From Simkania sp. (GTDB lineage: Bacteria; Chlamydiota; Chlamydiia; Chlamydiales; Simkaniaceae): a stretch of 6,269 bases of DNA. Positions within the stretch are counted from its first letter, which is position 1; every line of letters begins with the position of its first letter. The notes under the pieces were generated by a model. It was not told the origin of the DNA. It saw nothing but the letters and a program-made list of their open reading frames with translations, and did no database searches. The translations under genes and the position numbers were made by a program. The stretch is taken from NCBI GenBank assembly GCA_028279205.1, contig JANQSR010000029.1, forward strand, positions 1 to 6,269, given 5' to 3'. Positions 1 to 5,802 of the stretch are shown here, in pieces.

Positions 1-136
1 TTGTTCAACTTTCTGACTCGAACATTCGAAGCCCATCTAAAGGGAGGCCTGGCTCCATCAATCCTAGACAGCTCCTAACTCCCCCCCTTGAACGCGTACC
101 TCAAATTTTACAGACAAACTGTTGCTTAATCGGGAT
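1..136. other. Left-edge region without an assignable gene
   Basis: I see no convincing gene here. The + strand frame starting at base 3 stays open to a TAA at 192-194 (63 codons), but its translation is rich in Pro, Arg and Cys and resembles no family I know. It also runs through the rimO promoter. A second + frame is open from 1 to a TAA at 76-78. Either could be the tail of a gene lying left of the window, but nothing in the sequence supports it beyond the absence of stops. A run of seven C residues lies at 81-87. Confidence 0.3.
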
Positions 137-164
137 TCTTGGGACGGATTTTTGTTGCCCAAGA
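137..164. repeat. Inverted repeat overlapping the rimO -35 region
   Basis: TCTTGGG (137-143) and CCCAAGA (158-164) are perfect 7-base inverted arms separated by 14 bases. The right arm covers the proposed -35 hexamer (155-160). It could be an operator for a repressor. It could also be the stem of a weak terminator for a gene left of the window, although no T-tract follows the right arm. A chance dyad cannot be excluded. Confidence 0.3.
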
Positions 165-184
165 GGGGTGAACCTGTTTATAAT
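155..184 (+). promoter_or_regulatory. Probable sigma70/sigma66-type promoter of rimO
   Basis: A perfect -10 box TATAAT lies at 179-184. A 4-of-6 match to the -35 box (TTGCCC, 155-160) lies 18 bases upstream. Transcription would begin near 191, leaving a leader of about 30 bases before the rimO ATG at 221. The spacing and location suit housekeeping transcription of rimO. Confidence 0.6.
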
Positions 185-220
185 TAATGGTTAAATTTCA
201 GATAATCCTCACCCATTTTT

Positions 221-1582
221 ATGCAAGTTTCCCGTTTTCGGCATCGCGCAAGCCGAGTCCACTTTATCAGCCTGGGATGTCCTCGTAATCTAGTCGATGC
301 GGAGGTGATGCTCGGAGTGCTCTTAAAAGCGGGGTATCAGGTGACGCAAGATCTTGGAAGAGCAGATCACATTGTGATCAATACGTGCGGGTTTCTAAAG
401 GCTTCACGCCAAGAGTCACTCGAAGCAATCGGAGAGGCAATCGAAGGGCGAAAGCAAAGAGCACGTGTCATTGTCACTGGCTGTATGGTTCAAAACCATC
501 AACTGAAGATCAAAGAGCATTATTCTCAGGTTGACTATTTTTTAGGTTCTGGTGATGCGCTCTCCATTCTAAAAGCGATCAAGGATCCAGAGCAAGGATC
601 TTGTGTGACAGAGGCACGTAGCTATTTAGAGTCGGGAGAGGTTCCTCGAACCCTTTCAACGCCGAGCCACTACGCTTACCTGAAGATTGCGGAAGGGTGT
701 CGTAAAAGGTGTTCTTATTGCATCATCCCCAAGATAAAGGGGCCACTTAAGAGCAAACCGATTGAGCAGGTTGTCAAAGAGTTTCGAGCTCTTTGCTGCC
801 AAGGTGTCAAAGAGGTGATTCTGATTGCTCAAGATTTGGGAGATTGGGGAAAAGAGATCGGATACAGAAAGCTCGATGGCCTAAGCCTCCTTTTGCAAGA
901 GCTTTTAAAAGAGAAAGGGGATTTTTGGATCCGTTTGCTCTACCTTTATCCAGATGAGATCACCCTTCCACTCATCAAGCTGATGAAAAGCGATCCCCGC
1001 ATTTGCCCCTACTTGGATATGCCCATTCAACATATCAATCAAACCCTGTTAAAAAGGATGCATCGAGCAACCTCTCGTCGTCAGATCATTGAAACGGTGC
1101 AGCTATTGAGACGGGAGATTCCCCATATATCCCTCCGCACGAGTCTGATTGTTGGGTTTCCTGGTGAGACGGAAGAGCAATTTCAAGAGCTCGTCGACTT
1201 TCTAAAAGGACATCCGTTTGATCAAGTAGGGATCTTTAAGTACTCAAGAGAGCCCGGCTCTATTGCGGCTAGCTTGCCCTCTCAAATTTCAGAGGAGGTC
1301 AAATCGGAGCGGCGGGATCATTTGGCAAAGGTGCAACAGAGAGTCTTAGAAAAACGGTTGAAAAAACAGTTGGGCAAGAGACTCACAGTTGTCATTGAGA
1401 GCTACCACAAAGAGTCTAAACACCTTTTGGTAGGACGTCACCGGGGACAGTGCCCTGATATCGACGGGTGCGTGATTATCAATGATGCAAGGGGTGTGAA
1501 GGAGTTTGGATGTCGCTATCTGGTAAAGATCACAGATGTGGCTGGCTACGACCTTGTCGGGAGAGTGGTAAAAAAAATCTAG
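221..1582 (+). CDS. rimO: Ribosomal protein S12 methylthiotransferase RimO (radical SAM)
   Basis: RimO is a cytoplasmic radical-SAM enzyme that adds a methylthio group to the beta-carbon of a conserved aspartate of ribosomal protein S12. The 453 residues show the full family architecture. The N-terminal UPF0004/MTTase domain carries the auxiliary-cluster cysteines C20 (SLGCPRN), C56 (NTCGF) and C88 (TGCMV). The radical-SAM core has the CxxxCxxC motif at C160, C164 and C167. A C-terminal TRAM domain spans roughly residues 385-453. SLGCPRNLVD near the N-terminus and the overall length favour RimO over MiaB. Wording such as EGCRKRCSYC and AQDLGDWGKE resembles chlamydial RimO as I remember it. 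The ATG at 221 puts the first motif at the usual distance from the N-terminus, and no better in-frame start is seen. No clear Shine-Dalgarno sequence precedes it (the preceding bases are pyrimidine-rich). It appears monocistronic and converges on the transporter gene. Confidence 0.95.
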   Translation: MQVSRFRHRASRVHFISLGCPRNLVDAEVMLGVLLKAGYQVTQDLGRADHIVINTCGFLKASRQESLEAIGEAIEGRKQRARVIVTGCMVQNHQLKIKEHYSQVDYFLGSGDALSILKAIKDPEQGSCVTEARSYLESGEVPRTLSTPSHYAYLKIAEGCRKRCSYCIIPKIKGPLKSKPIEQVVKEFRALCCQGVKEVILIAQDLGDWGKEIGYRKLDGLSLLLQELLKEKGDFWIRLLYLYPDEITLPLIKLMKSDPRICPYLDMPIQHINQTLLKRMHRATSRRQIIETVQLLRREIPHISLRTSLIVGFPGETEEQFQELVDFLKGHPFDQVGIFKYSREPGSIAASLPSQISEEVKSERRDHLAKVQQRVLEKRLKKQLGKRLTVVIESYHKESKHLLVGRHRGQCPDIDGCVIINDARGVKEFGCRYLVKITDVAGYDLVGRVVKKI

Positions 1583-1605
1583 AAGAGCTTAATAGCTGCT
1601 TATTT
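1583..1605 (+). terminator. Weak hairpin just after the rimO stop
   Basis: AAG-AGCT (1583-1589) can pair with AGCT-G-CTT (1594-1601) across a TAAT loop with one bulged G, followed by ATTT. The stem is AT-rich and the T-tract is short, so this is a poor intrinsic terminator. It is listed because it begins directly after the stop codon. Confidence 0.2.
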
Positions 1606-1624
1606 GATTGGCATTGTAGCTCAG

Positions 1625-1645
1625 AAAAACAGGGACTCTTTCCTG
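1625..1645 (-). terminator. Possible intrinsic terminator of the MFS transporter gene
   Basis: Read on the minus strand, CAGG (1645-1642) pairs with CCTG (1633-1630) around an AAAGAGTC middle, where one more A-T pair is possible beyond a mismatch. Five T residues (1629-1625) follow immediately. It lies about 35 bases beyond the transporter stop codon. On the + strand the same stem gains a G-U pair to reach six pairs but has no adjacent T-tract. It is therefore a better candidate for the minus-strand gene. Confidence 0.4.
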
Positions 1646-1679
1646 CGGGTTGCCCTTGCTATTTTTCTAAGGCAGATCA

Positions 1680-2930
1680 TCAAGCTTGGATTGCTGAAAG
1701 AAGCCTTTCTTGCTTTTGAGATGCTTCTAGCTTTCGCATGGCAAAATAGGTCAAAAATCCAAGAGCGGCCAGGTAAATGCCAGGGGCTCCAACCCATCCT
1801 GTCCAATGATAGAGAAAGAGGCTAAGGAAGCAGGCTCCACCAGCTCCGAAGAGTTGCCCTCCGAAAGCGATGCTCAAAGAGATCAGGGTGTAGCGATGAG
1901 TGCGCGGTGTTGATTCAACCGCCCAAGCGTAGAAGGGAGCTGCAAAACCGACTCCGAAGAGAACAAGAGCCACCCTGATGAGAGTTGCTGTTAAGAAGGT
2001 TGCTTGGCTTAAAGCGCAGAAAAGGGGGATCGATAGACAAGCGATGGCGAGAAGGAAAGAGCGCATGAACTTTCGATAAGGGATGCGCGTTGCGAGGTAT
2101 CCGAAGATGGGGAGTAGACAAAGGTCTAAGATGAGAATCCCGCTCCCTGCCCAAACCGCCTCTTTCTGTGACAAATTAGAGACAAAAGGCAAATAACCGT
2201 TCATCAAAGTGGTGACACTCTCATAAGTTGCGTGTGAGAATCCCGTTGCCAAACATAAAGTCAAAAAGAGGAATTTTTTATTCCAGAGCATTTGGTGAGT
2301 CGGCGTGTGCTGTTTTACTTGCGTGGGTCTCTCTTCTTTGATAAAGAGGCGGACCCCCAGACCAATTAGAGCGGTTGAAGCACCAGCAAAATAAAGAATC
2401 CTCCAATGGGTCTCTACGATATTAAATTGAGCGAGAAAGGTCACAGAGAGGGAAGCGATCAAAACACCAGCAATAGAAGAGGAGTCGTACAGACTACTAA
2501 ATAGAGTCCGTTTTTTGGGATCACAATGTTCTAAAATCAGTAGGGCTCCCCCCGTCACTTCTCCCGATGCAAAGAAGTTTTGTATGAGGCGGGTTAAAGC
2601 GAGCAAGACAGGGGCGATAACCCCTGCTTGGCAGAATGTCGGAAGGAATCCCATACAAAAAGTGATAAGAGCCATTCCAAGCAGAGTCAGCGTCAGCGCT
2701 TTCTTTCTCCCATGTCGATCCCCAATCCTTCCAAAGAAGAGGGCACCTAGCGGTCTAGACAAAAGACCTAACGGTATAATTCCATATGTTGAAATCAGAG
2801 CGACTATCTGGGAACTAGATTCAAAGAAAAGGGAGGCTATGAAGGGGGCCAAGAAGCAGAAAAGATATTTATCATAATGCTCAAAGAGATTCCCAATAAT
2901 CCCAGCTATTAGATAAAATTTTATTTTCAT
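1680..2930 (-). CDS. MFS permease of the metabolite:H+ symporter (MHS/ProP-like) family
   Basis: This 416-residue integral inner-membrane protein has about 12 hydrophobic segments. MHS members (ProP, ShiA, KgtP, CitA types) carry small organic solutes across the membrane by coupling to protons. Family hallmarks are visible: an N-terminal GNLFEHYDK segment (13-21) corresponding to the GN..EWYDF motif, RPLG at 59-62, and the loop 2-3 signature GRIGDRHGRKK (67-77). TM4 carries RLIQNFFASGEVTGG (114-128), corresponding to RL.QG...GGE.GG. A polar loop near residues 198-220 separates the two six-helix halves. The C-terminus is short, without the long coiled coil of ProP. The substrate cannot be read from sequence; osmolytes, dicarboxylates or amino-acid-like compounds are all possible. 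The ATG at 2930 is preceded by GAGG with a 9-base spacer. It lies 64 bases downstream of the ATP-grasp gene on the same strand, and I see no strong promoter between them, so the two may be co-transcribed. Confidence 0.88.
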   Translation of the reverse strand: MKIKFYLIAGIIGNLFEHYDKYLFCFLAPFIASLFFESSSQIVALISTYGIIPLGLLSRPLGALFFGRIGDRHGRKKALTLTLLGMALITFCMGFLPTFCQAGVIAPVLLALTRLIQNFFASGEVTGGALLILEHCDPKKRTLFSSLYDSSSIAGVLIASLSVTFLAQFNIVETHWRILYFAGASTALIGLGVRLFIKEERPTQVKQHTPTHQMLWNKKFLFLTLCLATGFSHATYESVTTLMNGYLPFVSNLSQKEAVWAGSGILILDLCLLPIFGYLATRIPYRKFMRSFLLAIACLSIPLFCALSQATFLTATLIRVALVLFGVGFAAPFYAWAVESTPRTHRYTLISLSIAFGGQLFGAGGACFLSLFLYHWTGWVGAPGIYLAALGFLTYFAMRKLEASQKQERLLSAIQA

Positions 2931-2936
2931 TAGGGG

Positions 2937-2953
2937 TAACCTCTTTGAGGTAA
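2937..2953 (-). promoter_or_regulatory. Hairpin covering the transporter's Shine-Dalgarno sequence
   Basis: On the minus strand the leader reads TTACCTC-AAA-GAGGTTA. Six of seven positions pair around a three-base loop. The right arm contains the GAGG that serves as Shine-Dalgarno for the ATG at 2930. If formed in the mRNA it would hide the ribosome binding site; as DNA it is a short dyad that could bind a regulator. It may be coincidental. Confidence 0.3.
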
Positions 2954-2994
2954 GATGATCAGCCGACTAACAATTAAGAATGAAATTACCCTTT

Positions 2995-4176
2995 TTAGTC
3001 CAGATCAATTTTCTCTTCCACCTCTTGAGTCTCACCATTCCAGTTGATATCAAAGGTGAAAATTGAGGGGATACGCATCCTTAATTTGAGACATCGGAAG
3101 ATGTAAGAGGCAAAGAGGAGGGGTTGAAAAAAGAAGGGGAATAGATCATGGCTAGAAAAGATCACATCCCGGATACTCAGAAGTTTCTTGATGAATTGCG
3201 AGCGACTCTTTTTGGTTTCATGGTTTTTCCACCCATAAAGCAGCATGCCGATCGCAATCTGTTTTGAAAAACCAATTTTTGGTCTGATGGTCTTTGTGGC
3301 TTTTTGGGAAAAAGCGAGTGGTAGATTATCCTCTTCACGAAAAAGGTGAAGACCACTTGTAGATCGAGGATTGCACTCGATGGGATAGAGAGTTTTGTCT
3401 TTAAGTTCGATAAAGTCGAATCCTAATTGTCCTGTGAAATTTTCTCTTGAGATAAACTCTTTGACCCATTTCTCGATCCTTTCATGTTCAATGGCTTCGA
3501 AGTTCAAGCAAGAACTGCCTCCTATAGAAAACTGTAGAGGGTAGGCAGCATGGGCGCGGAGTTTTCCTCCGACTCCTATACTATATGTACAGATTTTTTC
3601 CCCTTTGAGCCACTCCTGAGCCACCCAAGGATTGTGAGGATCGATTTTAATTTTGCTCAATTGAGTTGCTTTTTCGATTTTAATCACTTTTTGGGAAGCG
3701 CGTGAATAGCAAGGCTTTAAGATATAGGGAAATGCAAGTGAGAGCGTTTCCAACTCTCTTTCTGTTTTGATTAAAAAGGAATTAGGCGCAGTTTTACCCA
3801 TTTCTCTTATCTTGTTATTAAAAAGCCACTTATTATGAAGAGTGTCTAAAATTTTAAAAGGGGAACAGAACACTTTACAGCTTGTTGGAAAACGGTCAAG
3901 AGCTTTTGAGAAATAGAAAACCTCTTCGAACATCGGAACGATCATATCAATCTTTTCCGCCTTAACAATATTGACGAGAGAGGCGATGAACTTTTCTGAT
4001 TCAAATCTGGGACTCGGGATAAAGAAGTTTTTTTTAACGGAGTTGGAAAAGCGGGAGACGTGAAGACGGGTTGAATCTGCGGTATAGACGGTATACCCTT
4101 TCTCGCAGAAACGGCGTGCTAGGTCAAGGGTTGGAATCCAACGACCAACGGTGAATAATACTTTTTTGTTTAAAAT
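2995..4176 (-). CDS. ATP-grasp ligase-like protein with an N-terminus lacking a normal start codon
   Basis: ATP-grasp enzymes join a carboxylate, activated as an acyl-phosphate, to an amine or other nucleophile; CarB-like and amino-acid ligase members share this fold. From the first ATG (3945) the product is 316 residues. On that numbering it shows ILKPCYSRAS with the ATP-contacting Lys77, QEWLKGEK (110-117), FDF at 176-178 and the metal/ATP site IECNPRS with Glu190, Asn192 and Arg194. A hydrophobic stretch near 262-284 may touch the membrane. The same frame continues upstream for 77 more codons and encodes the expected Rossmann-like pre-ATP-grasp domain (TVGRWIPTLDLARRF, ADSTRLHVSRF). The first ATG is therefore internal. 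No ATG, GTG, TTG or CTG occurs in frame between the TAA at 4207-4209 and 3945. The coordinates assume an ATT start at 4174-4176 (393 aa). The alternative is a TTG at 4187-4189 with a frameshift in an A6 run. The substrate is unknown. It probably precedes the MHS permease in one transcript. Confidence 0.75.
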   Translation of the reverse strand: MLNKKVLFTVGRWIPTLDLARRFCEKGYTVYTADSTRLHVSRFSNSVKKNFFIPSPRFESEKFIASLVNIVKAEKIDMIVPMFEEVFYFSKALDRFPTSCKVFCSPFKILDTLHNKWLFNNKIREMGKTAPNSFLIKTERELETLSLAFPYILKPCYSRASQKVIKIEKATQLSKIKIDPHNPWVAQEWLKGEKICTYSIGVGGKLRAHAAYPLQFSIGGSSCLNFEAIEHERIEKWVKEFISRENFTGQLGFDFIELKDKTLYPIECNPRSTSGLHLFREEDNLPLAFSQKATKTIRPKIGFSKQIAIGMLLYGWKNHETKKSRSQFIKKLLSIRDVIFSSHDLFPFFFQPLLFASYIFRCLKLRMRIPSIFTFDINWNGETQEVEEKIDLD

Positions 4177-4200
4177 AACTAAATACCAATTTATTATCCT
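4162..4200 (-). promoter_or_regulatory. AGGA ribosome-binding site, TTG and A6 run at the head of the ATP-grasp gene
   Basis: On the minus strand AGGA (4200-4197) stands seven bases before a TTG codon (4189-4187). The TTG frame reads nine codons to a run of six A residues (4167-4162), where skipping a single A would enter the ATP-grasp frame at GTA (4161). With five A residues the gene would have an ideally placed Shine-Dalgarno, a TTG start and a continuous product. The alternative ATT start (4176-4174) is already in frame but has no Shine-Dalgarno at normal distance. Confidence 0.5.
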
Positions 4201-4322
4201 ATAATTTTAATTTTATTGATAAAATATTTTTTTACAACTATTTAGTTTTCTAATTAAAATAAGATAAAGAGATGAAAAACGGCGAGTTAAAAAAGGGTTC
4301 TCTGTTTGGGGGATAGAGGGTC
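4171..4322. other. AT-rich intergenic region upstream of the ATP-grasp gene
   Basis: By my count 88 of the 100 bases at 4171-4270 are A or T, far above the flanking genes. It separates two genes on the same strand. It holds the possible promoter for the ATP-grasp gene. I found no strong hairpin followed by a T-tract to end transcription of the gene that stops at 4323. Confidence 0.6.
4210..4237 (-). promoter_or_regulatory. Possible promoter for the ATP-grasp/MHS permease genes
   Basis: On the minus strand TTGTAA (4237-4232, 4 of 6 to the -35 consensus) and TAAAAT (4215-4210, 5 of 6 to the -10 consensus) are separated by 16 bases. Transcription would start near 4203, just upstream of AGGA at 4200-4197. 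The sequence around it is so AT-rich that chance matches are likely. Confidence 0.4.
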
Positions 4323-4967
4323 TCAGTCTATCTCAAAGATTGTCCAAGAGTTCTCTCCGAGCTGGATCAACTCTTTTTTGCCCCCCCTGTGCCCTCTGGT
4401 TGAGTGAAAAAGGATCTGATCTGGCAAAAGGGAGTAACCGACAAATGTATTGGGCATGGGAATCTCCTCTGTAGACTTATCCACTTGTTGACCATTCCTC
4501 TTCTTGGTTCTTTTTTGTTTGATGTTTGAGTCTTGGTCGCTTAGAAAGGTTAGCTTCATCGAGCGTGATAGCACTTTCCATTTATTTTGGAGGATCTCTT
4601 GCGATAGACTCTCTACTCTTCCACCGATGAATATGTGTTTGCCTATTTTAGGCAAACAGATATGCAGGTTTACAAGAGGGTTGAGATCGAGGTTGTCCAC
4701 CATTGGTGTGCCCTTTCTCGTGAAAAAGAGAAACCCCTCCTTTTTGTTGATTTTTGCAATCTTGATCGGAGAGGTATGGGGGCGCAGATCTGACCCTACT
4801 GTTGAGAGTGTAGACATGAGGTTTGGGAAAGAGCCTTTTTGCTCTTTTCCCTCTTTTATCCACGCTTTGACCTTGTCAACAGGGTGGAAGGGGTGATCTT
4901 CCCCTTGAAGGGGAAGGGTGAAGAGAAGAGCGGACAAGAGAGGCAGTAAAATTTTGTATCTCATCAT
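4323..4967 (-). CDS. Exported protein with a degenerate pyridoxamine 5'-phosphate oxidase-like fold
   Basis: This protein has 214 residues, or 213 if the second ATG (4964) is used; that start lies six bases after AGG and is better spaced. Residues 3-20 form a basic-then-hydrophobic signal peptide (RYKILLPLLSALLFTLPL) without a lipobox cysteine, so the mature part (from about residue 23) is probably periplasmic or secreted. The mature part follows the PdxH/PNPOx order by eye: an amphipathic helix (HPVDKVKAWIKEGKEQ), an NLMSTLSTVGSDLRPHT strand pair (49-65), GFLFFTRKG (78-86), a LNPLVNLHI segment (95-103), IGGRVESLS (114-122) and a C-terminal GYSLLPDQILFHS (177-189). In PdxH, FMN-phosphate ligands lie in an RxxLLK segment and an S-R-K segment; here the corresponding places read SPIKIAK and GTP. 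The PdxH RLHDR motif reads RGGKK. The lysine-rich stretch KQKRTKKR (150-157) is unusual. It may not be an oxidase at all. The neighbours give no functional hint. Confidence 0.6.
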   Translation of the reverse strand: MMRYKILLPLLSALLFTLPLQGEDHPFHPVDKVKAWIKEGKEQKGSFPNLMSTLSTVGSDLRPHTSPIKIAKINKKEGFLFFTRKGTPMVDNLDLNPLVNLHICLPKIGKHIFIGGRVESLSQEILQNKWKVLSRSMKLTFLSDQDSNIKQKRTKKRNGQQVDKSTEEIPMPNTFVGYSLLPDQILFHSTRGHRGGKKELIQLGENSWTIFEID

Positions 4968-5062
4968 TTACCTGTTAGATTAACACGAGAGGATTAAGAA
5001 AAATGTACAAAGAAGAGGGGAGTTGATGTTGGGATTCATACCTAAAACCTCTACCACGGTTA

Positions 5063-5113
5063 AGAATAGACCATTCTAACCTAGAAGAGGAAATATAATC
5101 AAAGAATAATTCT
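5063..5113. repeat. Two AGAAT/ATTCT palindromes
   Basis: AGAAT-AGACC-ATTCT (5063-5077) and AGAAT-A-ATTCT (5103-5113) carry the same 5-base arms with different spacers, 25 bases apart edge to edge. They flank the TATAAT at 5094-5099. Paired identical half-sites near a -10 box could be operators; the arms are short and AT-rich, so chance is possible. Confidence 0.3.
5094..5099 (+). promoter_or_regulatory. -10 box of a possible intergenic promoter
   Basis: A perfect TATAAT on the + strand, with no + strand coding gene following within this gap. The base window 17 upstream (CCATTC, 5071-5076) is a poor -35 and no TG extension is present. It would fire from about 5106 toward the hairpins at 5127-5169 and 5184-5204. 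Confidence 0.3.
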
Positions 5114-5206
5114 ACTTGAGAGGGAGCCTACTGCTGAGCTTTAGCCAGCTGAGATAGTTCGTTAGTAGGATCTTCGACGGCTTAAGTTGCCCGTAGGGCA
5201 GCTTTT
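5106..5206 (+). ncRNA. Candidate small RNA in the gap between two minus-strand genes
   Basis: This roughly 100-base region has the parts of an independent small RNA on the + strand. A TATAAT lies about seven bases upstream. A long-range inverted repeat, CCTACT (5127-5132) with AGTAGG (5164-5169), encloses a region with shorter self-complementary AGCT elements. A GC-rich terminator-like hairpin ends it. The final hairpin pairs better as + strand RNA (a U-G pair) than as minus strand RNA (a C-A mismatch), which supports this orientation. I recognise no known RNA family. A minus-strand leader or 3' end structure is the main alternative. Confidence 0.3.
5184..5206 (+). terminator. Terminator-like hairpin followed by TTTT
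   Basis: AAGTTGCCC (5184-5192) pairs with GGGCAGCTT (5196-5204) around a GTA loop: nine pairs, one being U-G. TTTT runs from 5203 to 5206. On the minus strand the hairpin lies directly after the stop codon at 5207-5209 but has a C-A mismatch and no T-tract behind it. It may nevertheless protect the 3' end of that gene's mRNA. Confidence 0.5.
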
Positions 5207-5779
5207 CTATGGGCTTTTTACTTCATAAAAAAGAGCAGGCAATCCTGAACTATCATCAAACTCAACTGCTGCTTTTAAGGCGGTTTCTGCGATCTCTTTG
5301 GCCGTTTCTAGTCGATCGTAGGTTGATTGCATTGCACCGAGGGCATATTCAGCACCAGAGCCTATCGCGTTGAATCGTGAGAACTGTTGAACTGATCGAA
5401 GTTCGTAAGATGTAAAAATTCCATTGGGATTGATGAAAATAGCTTTAAATCGGGAAGATTCAAAAGGATCGCTCTCATCTTCAACAGGACAGAGAAAAAA
5501 GGAGTCTTTTAGAGCTTTGTGCAGGTCAAGAAGTGTTGAAAAAATTTGCCCCCGAGTTTCGAGAAGTTTCAGGGGGTCTCTGTCTGAAAAAAAGCTTTCC
5601 AAAATGAGAGGGAAAGCGGGATGATCTGCCGTCCCAATGTAACAAGAGCCGAATTGAACAACTTTTGTGTGATTGACTATGTGATCTGCAGTTTGCTTTC
5701 TGCTCCCTGCACAAATCGTCATAGAGTCGGAGGCCATGCAAATGACCCCACACTTTTTTACAGCTAAAACAACTCCCAT
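5207..5779 (-). CDS. HslV/proteasome-like Ntn-hydrolase family protein lacking the N-terminal Thr
   Basis: The 190 residues match a small HslV-related family. The N-terminal strand VVLAVKKCG (3-11) is followed by MASDSMT with Asp18, HTKVV with Lys39, a YIGTAD turn (47-52), and DPFESSRFKAIFINPNGIF (104-122). The GSG segment is AIGSGAEYALGAM (138-150) and the C-terminus is EFDDSSGLPALFYEV. In active HslV and proteasome beta subunits the residue exposed after Met removal is the nucleophile Thr1, assisted by Asp17 and Lys33. Here Asp and Lys equivalents and the GSG serine are present, but position 1 of the mature chain is Gly. The start is secure: an in-frame TAA sits directly before the ATG, and AGAGG lies seven bases upstream. 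The protein is thus a probable pseudo-peptidase, or an assembly or binding protein, unless it uses another residue. No partner ATPase (HslU) gene is nearby. It lies 23 bases after the small secreted-protein gene, probably in one transcript. Confidence 0.75.
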   Translation of the reverse strand: MGVVLAVKKCGVICMASDSMTICAGSRKQTADHIVNHTKVVQFGSCYIGTADHPAFPLILESFFSDRDPLKLLETRGQIFSTLLDLHKALKDSFFLCPVEDESDPFESSRFKAIFINPNGIFTSYELRSVQQFSRFNAIGSGAEYALGAMQSTYDRLETAKEIAETALKAAVEFDDSSGLPALFYEVKSP

Positions 5780-5802
5780 TTAGATGCCTCTCATCATTTT
5801 GC

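Noticed and set aside
3..194. Open + strand frame of 63 codons from the left edge
   Set aside because: Its translation is unlike any family I know, it overlaps the rimO promoter and its TAA lies beyond the -10 box. It is probably chance absence of stops.
1615..1624. TGTAGCTCAG, resembling a tRNA D-arm
   Set aside because: No acceptor stem, anticodon arm or TTCRA T-loop at the right distances on this strand.
2515..2877. 120-codon open frame on the + strand inside the transporter gene
   Set aside because: It is fully antisense to a strongly recognisable MHS permease. Its composition looks like the reverse of membrane-segment codons.
3943..3945. ATG at 3945 as the start of the ATP-grasp gene
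   Set aside because: The encoded frame upstream continues the expected N-terminal domain for 77 codons, so this Met is internal to the domain.
4221..4232. AAAATATTTTTT-type self-complementary tract as a terminator for the gene ending at 4323
   Set aside because: The stem would be only A-T pairs and lies about 90 bases beyond the stop. It is better explained by the general AT-richness of the gap.
4504..4896. 130-codon + strand frame opposite the PNPOx-like gene
   Set aside because: It has no recognisable domain, while the minus-strand product has a signal peptide, fold match and ribosome binding site.
5120..5175. Minus-strand text CTCAGCTGGCTAAAGC resembling a tRNA D-arm
   Set aside because: The D-stem does not pair, and no anticodon or T-arm can be folded around it.
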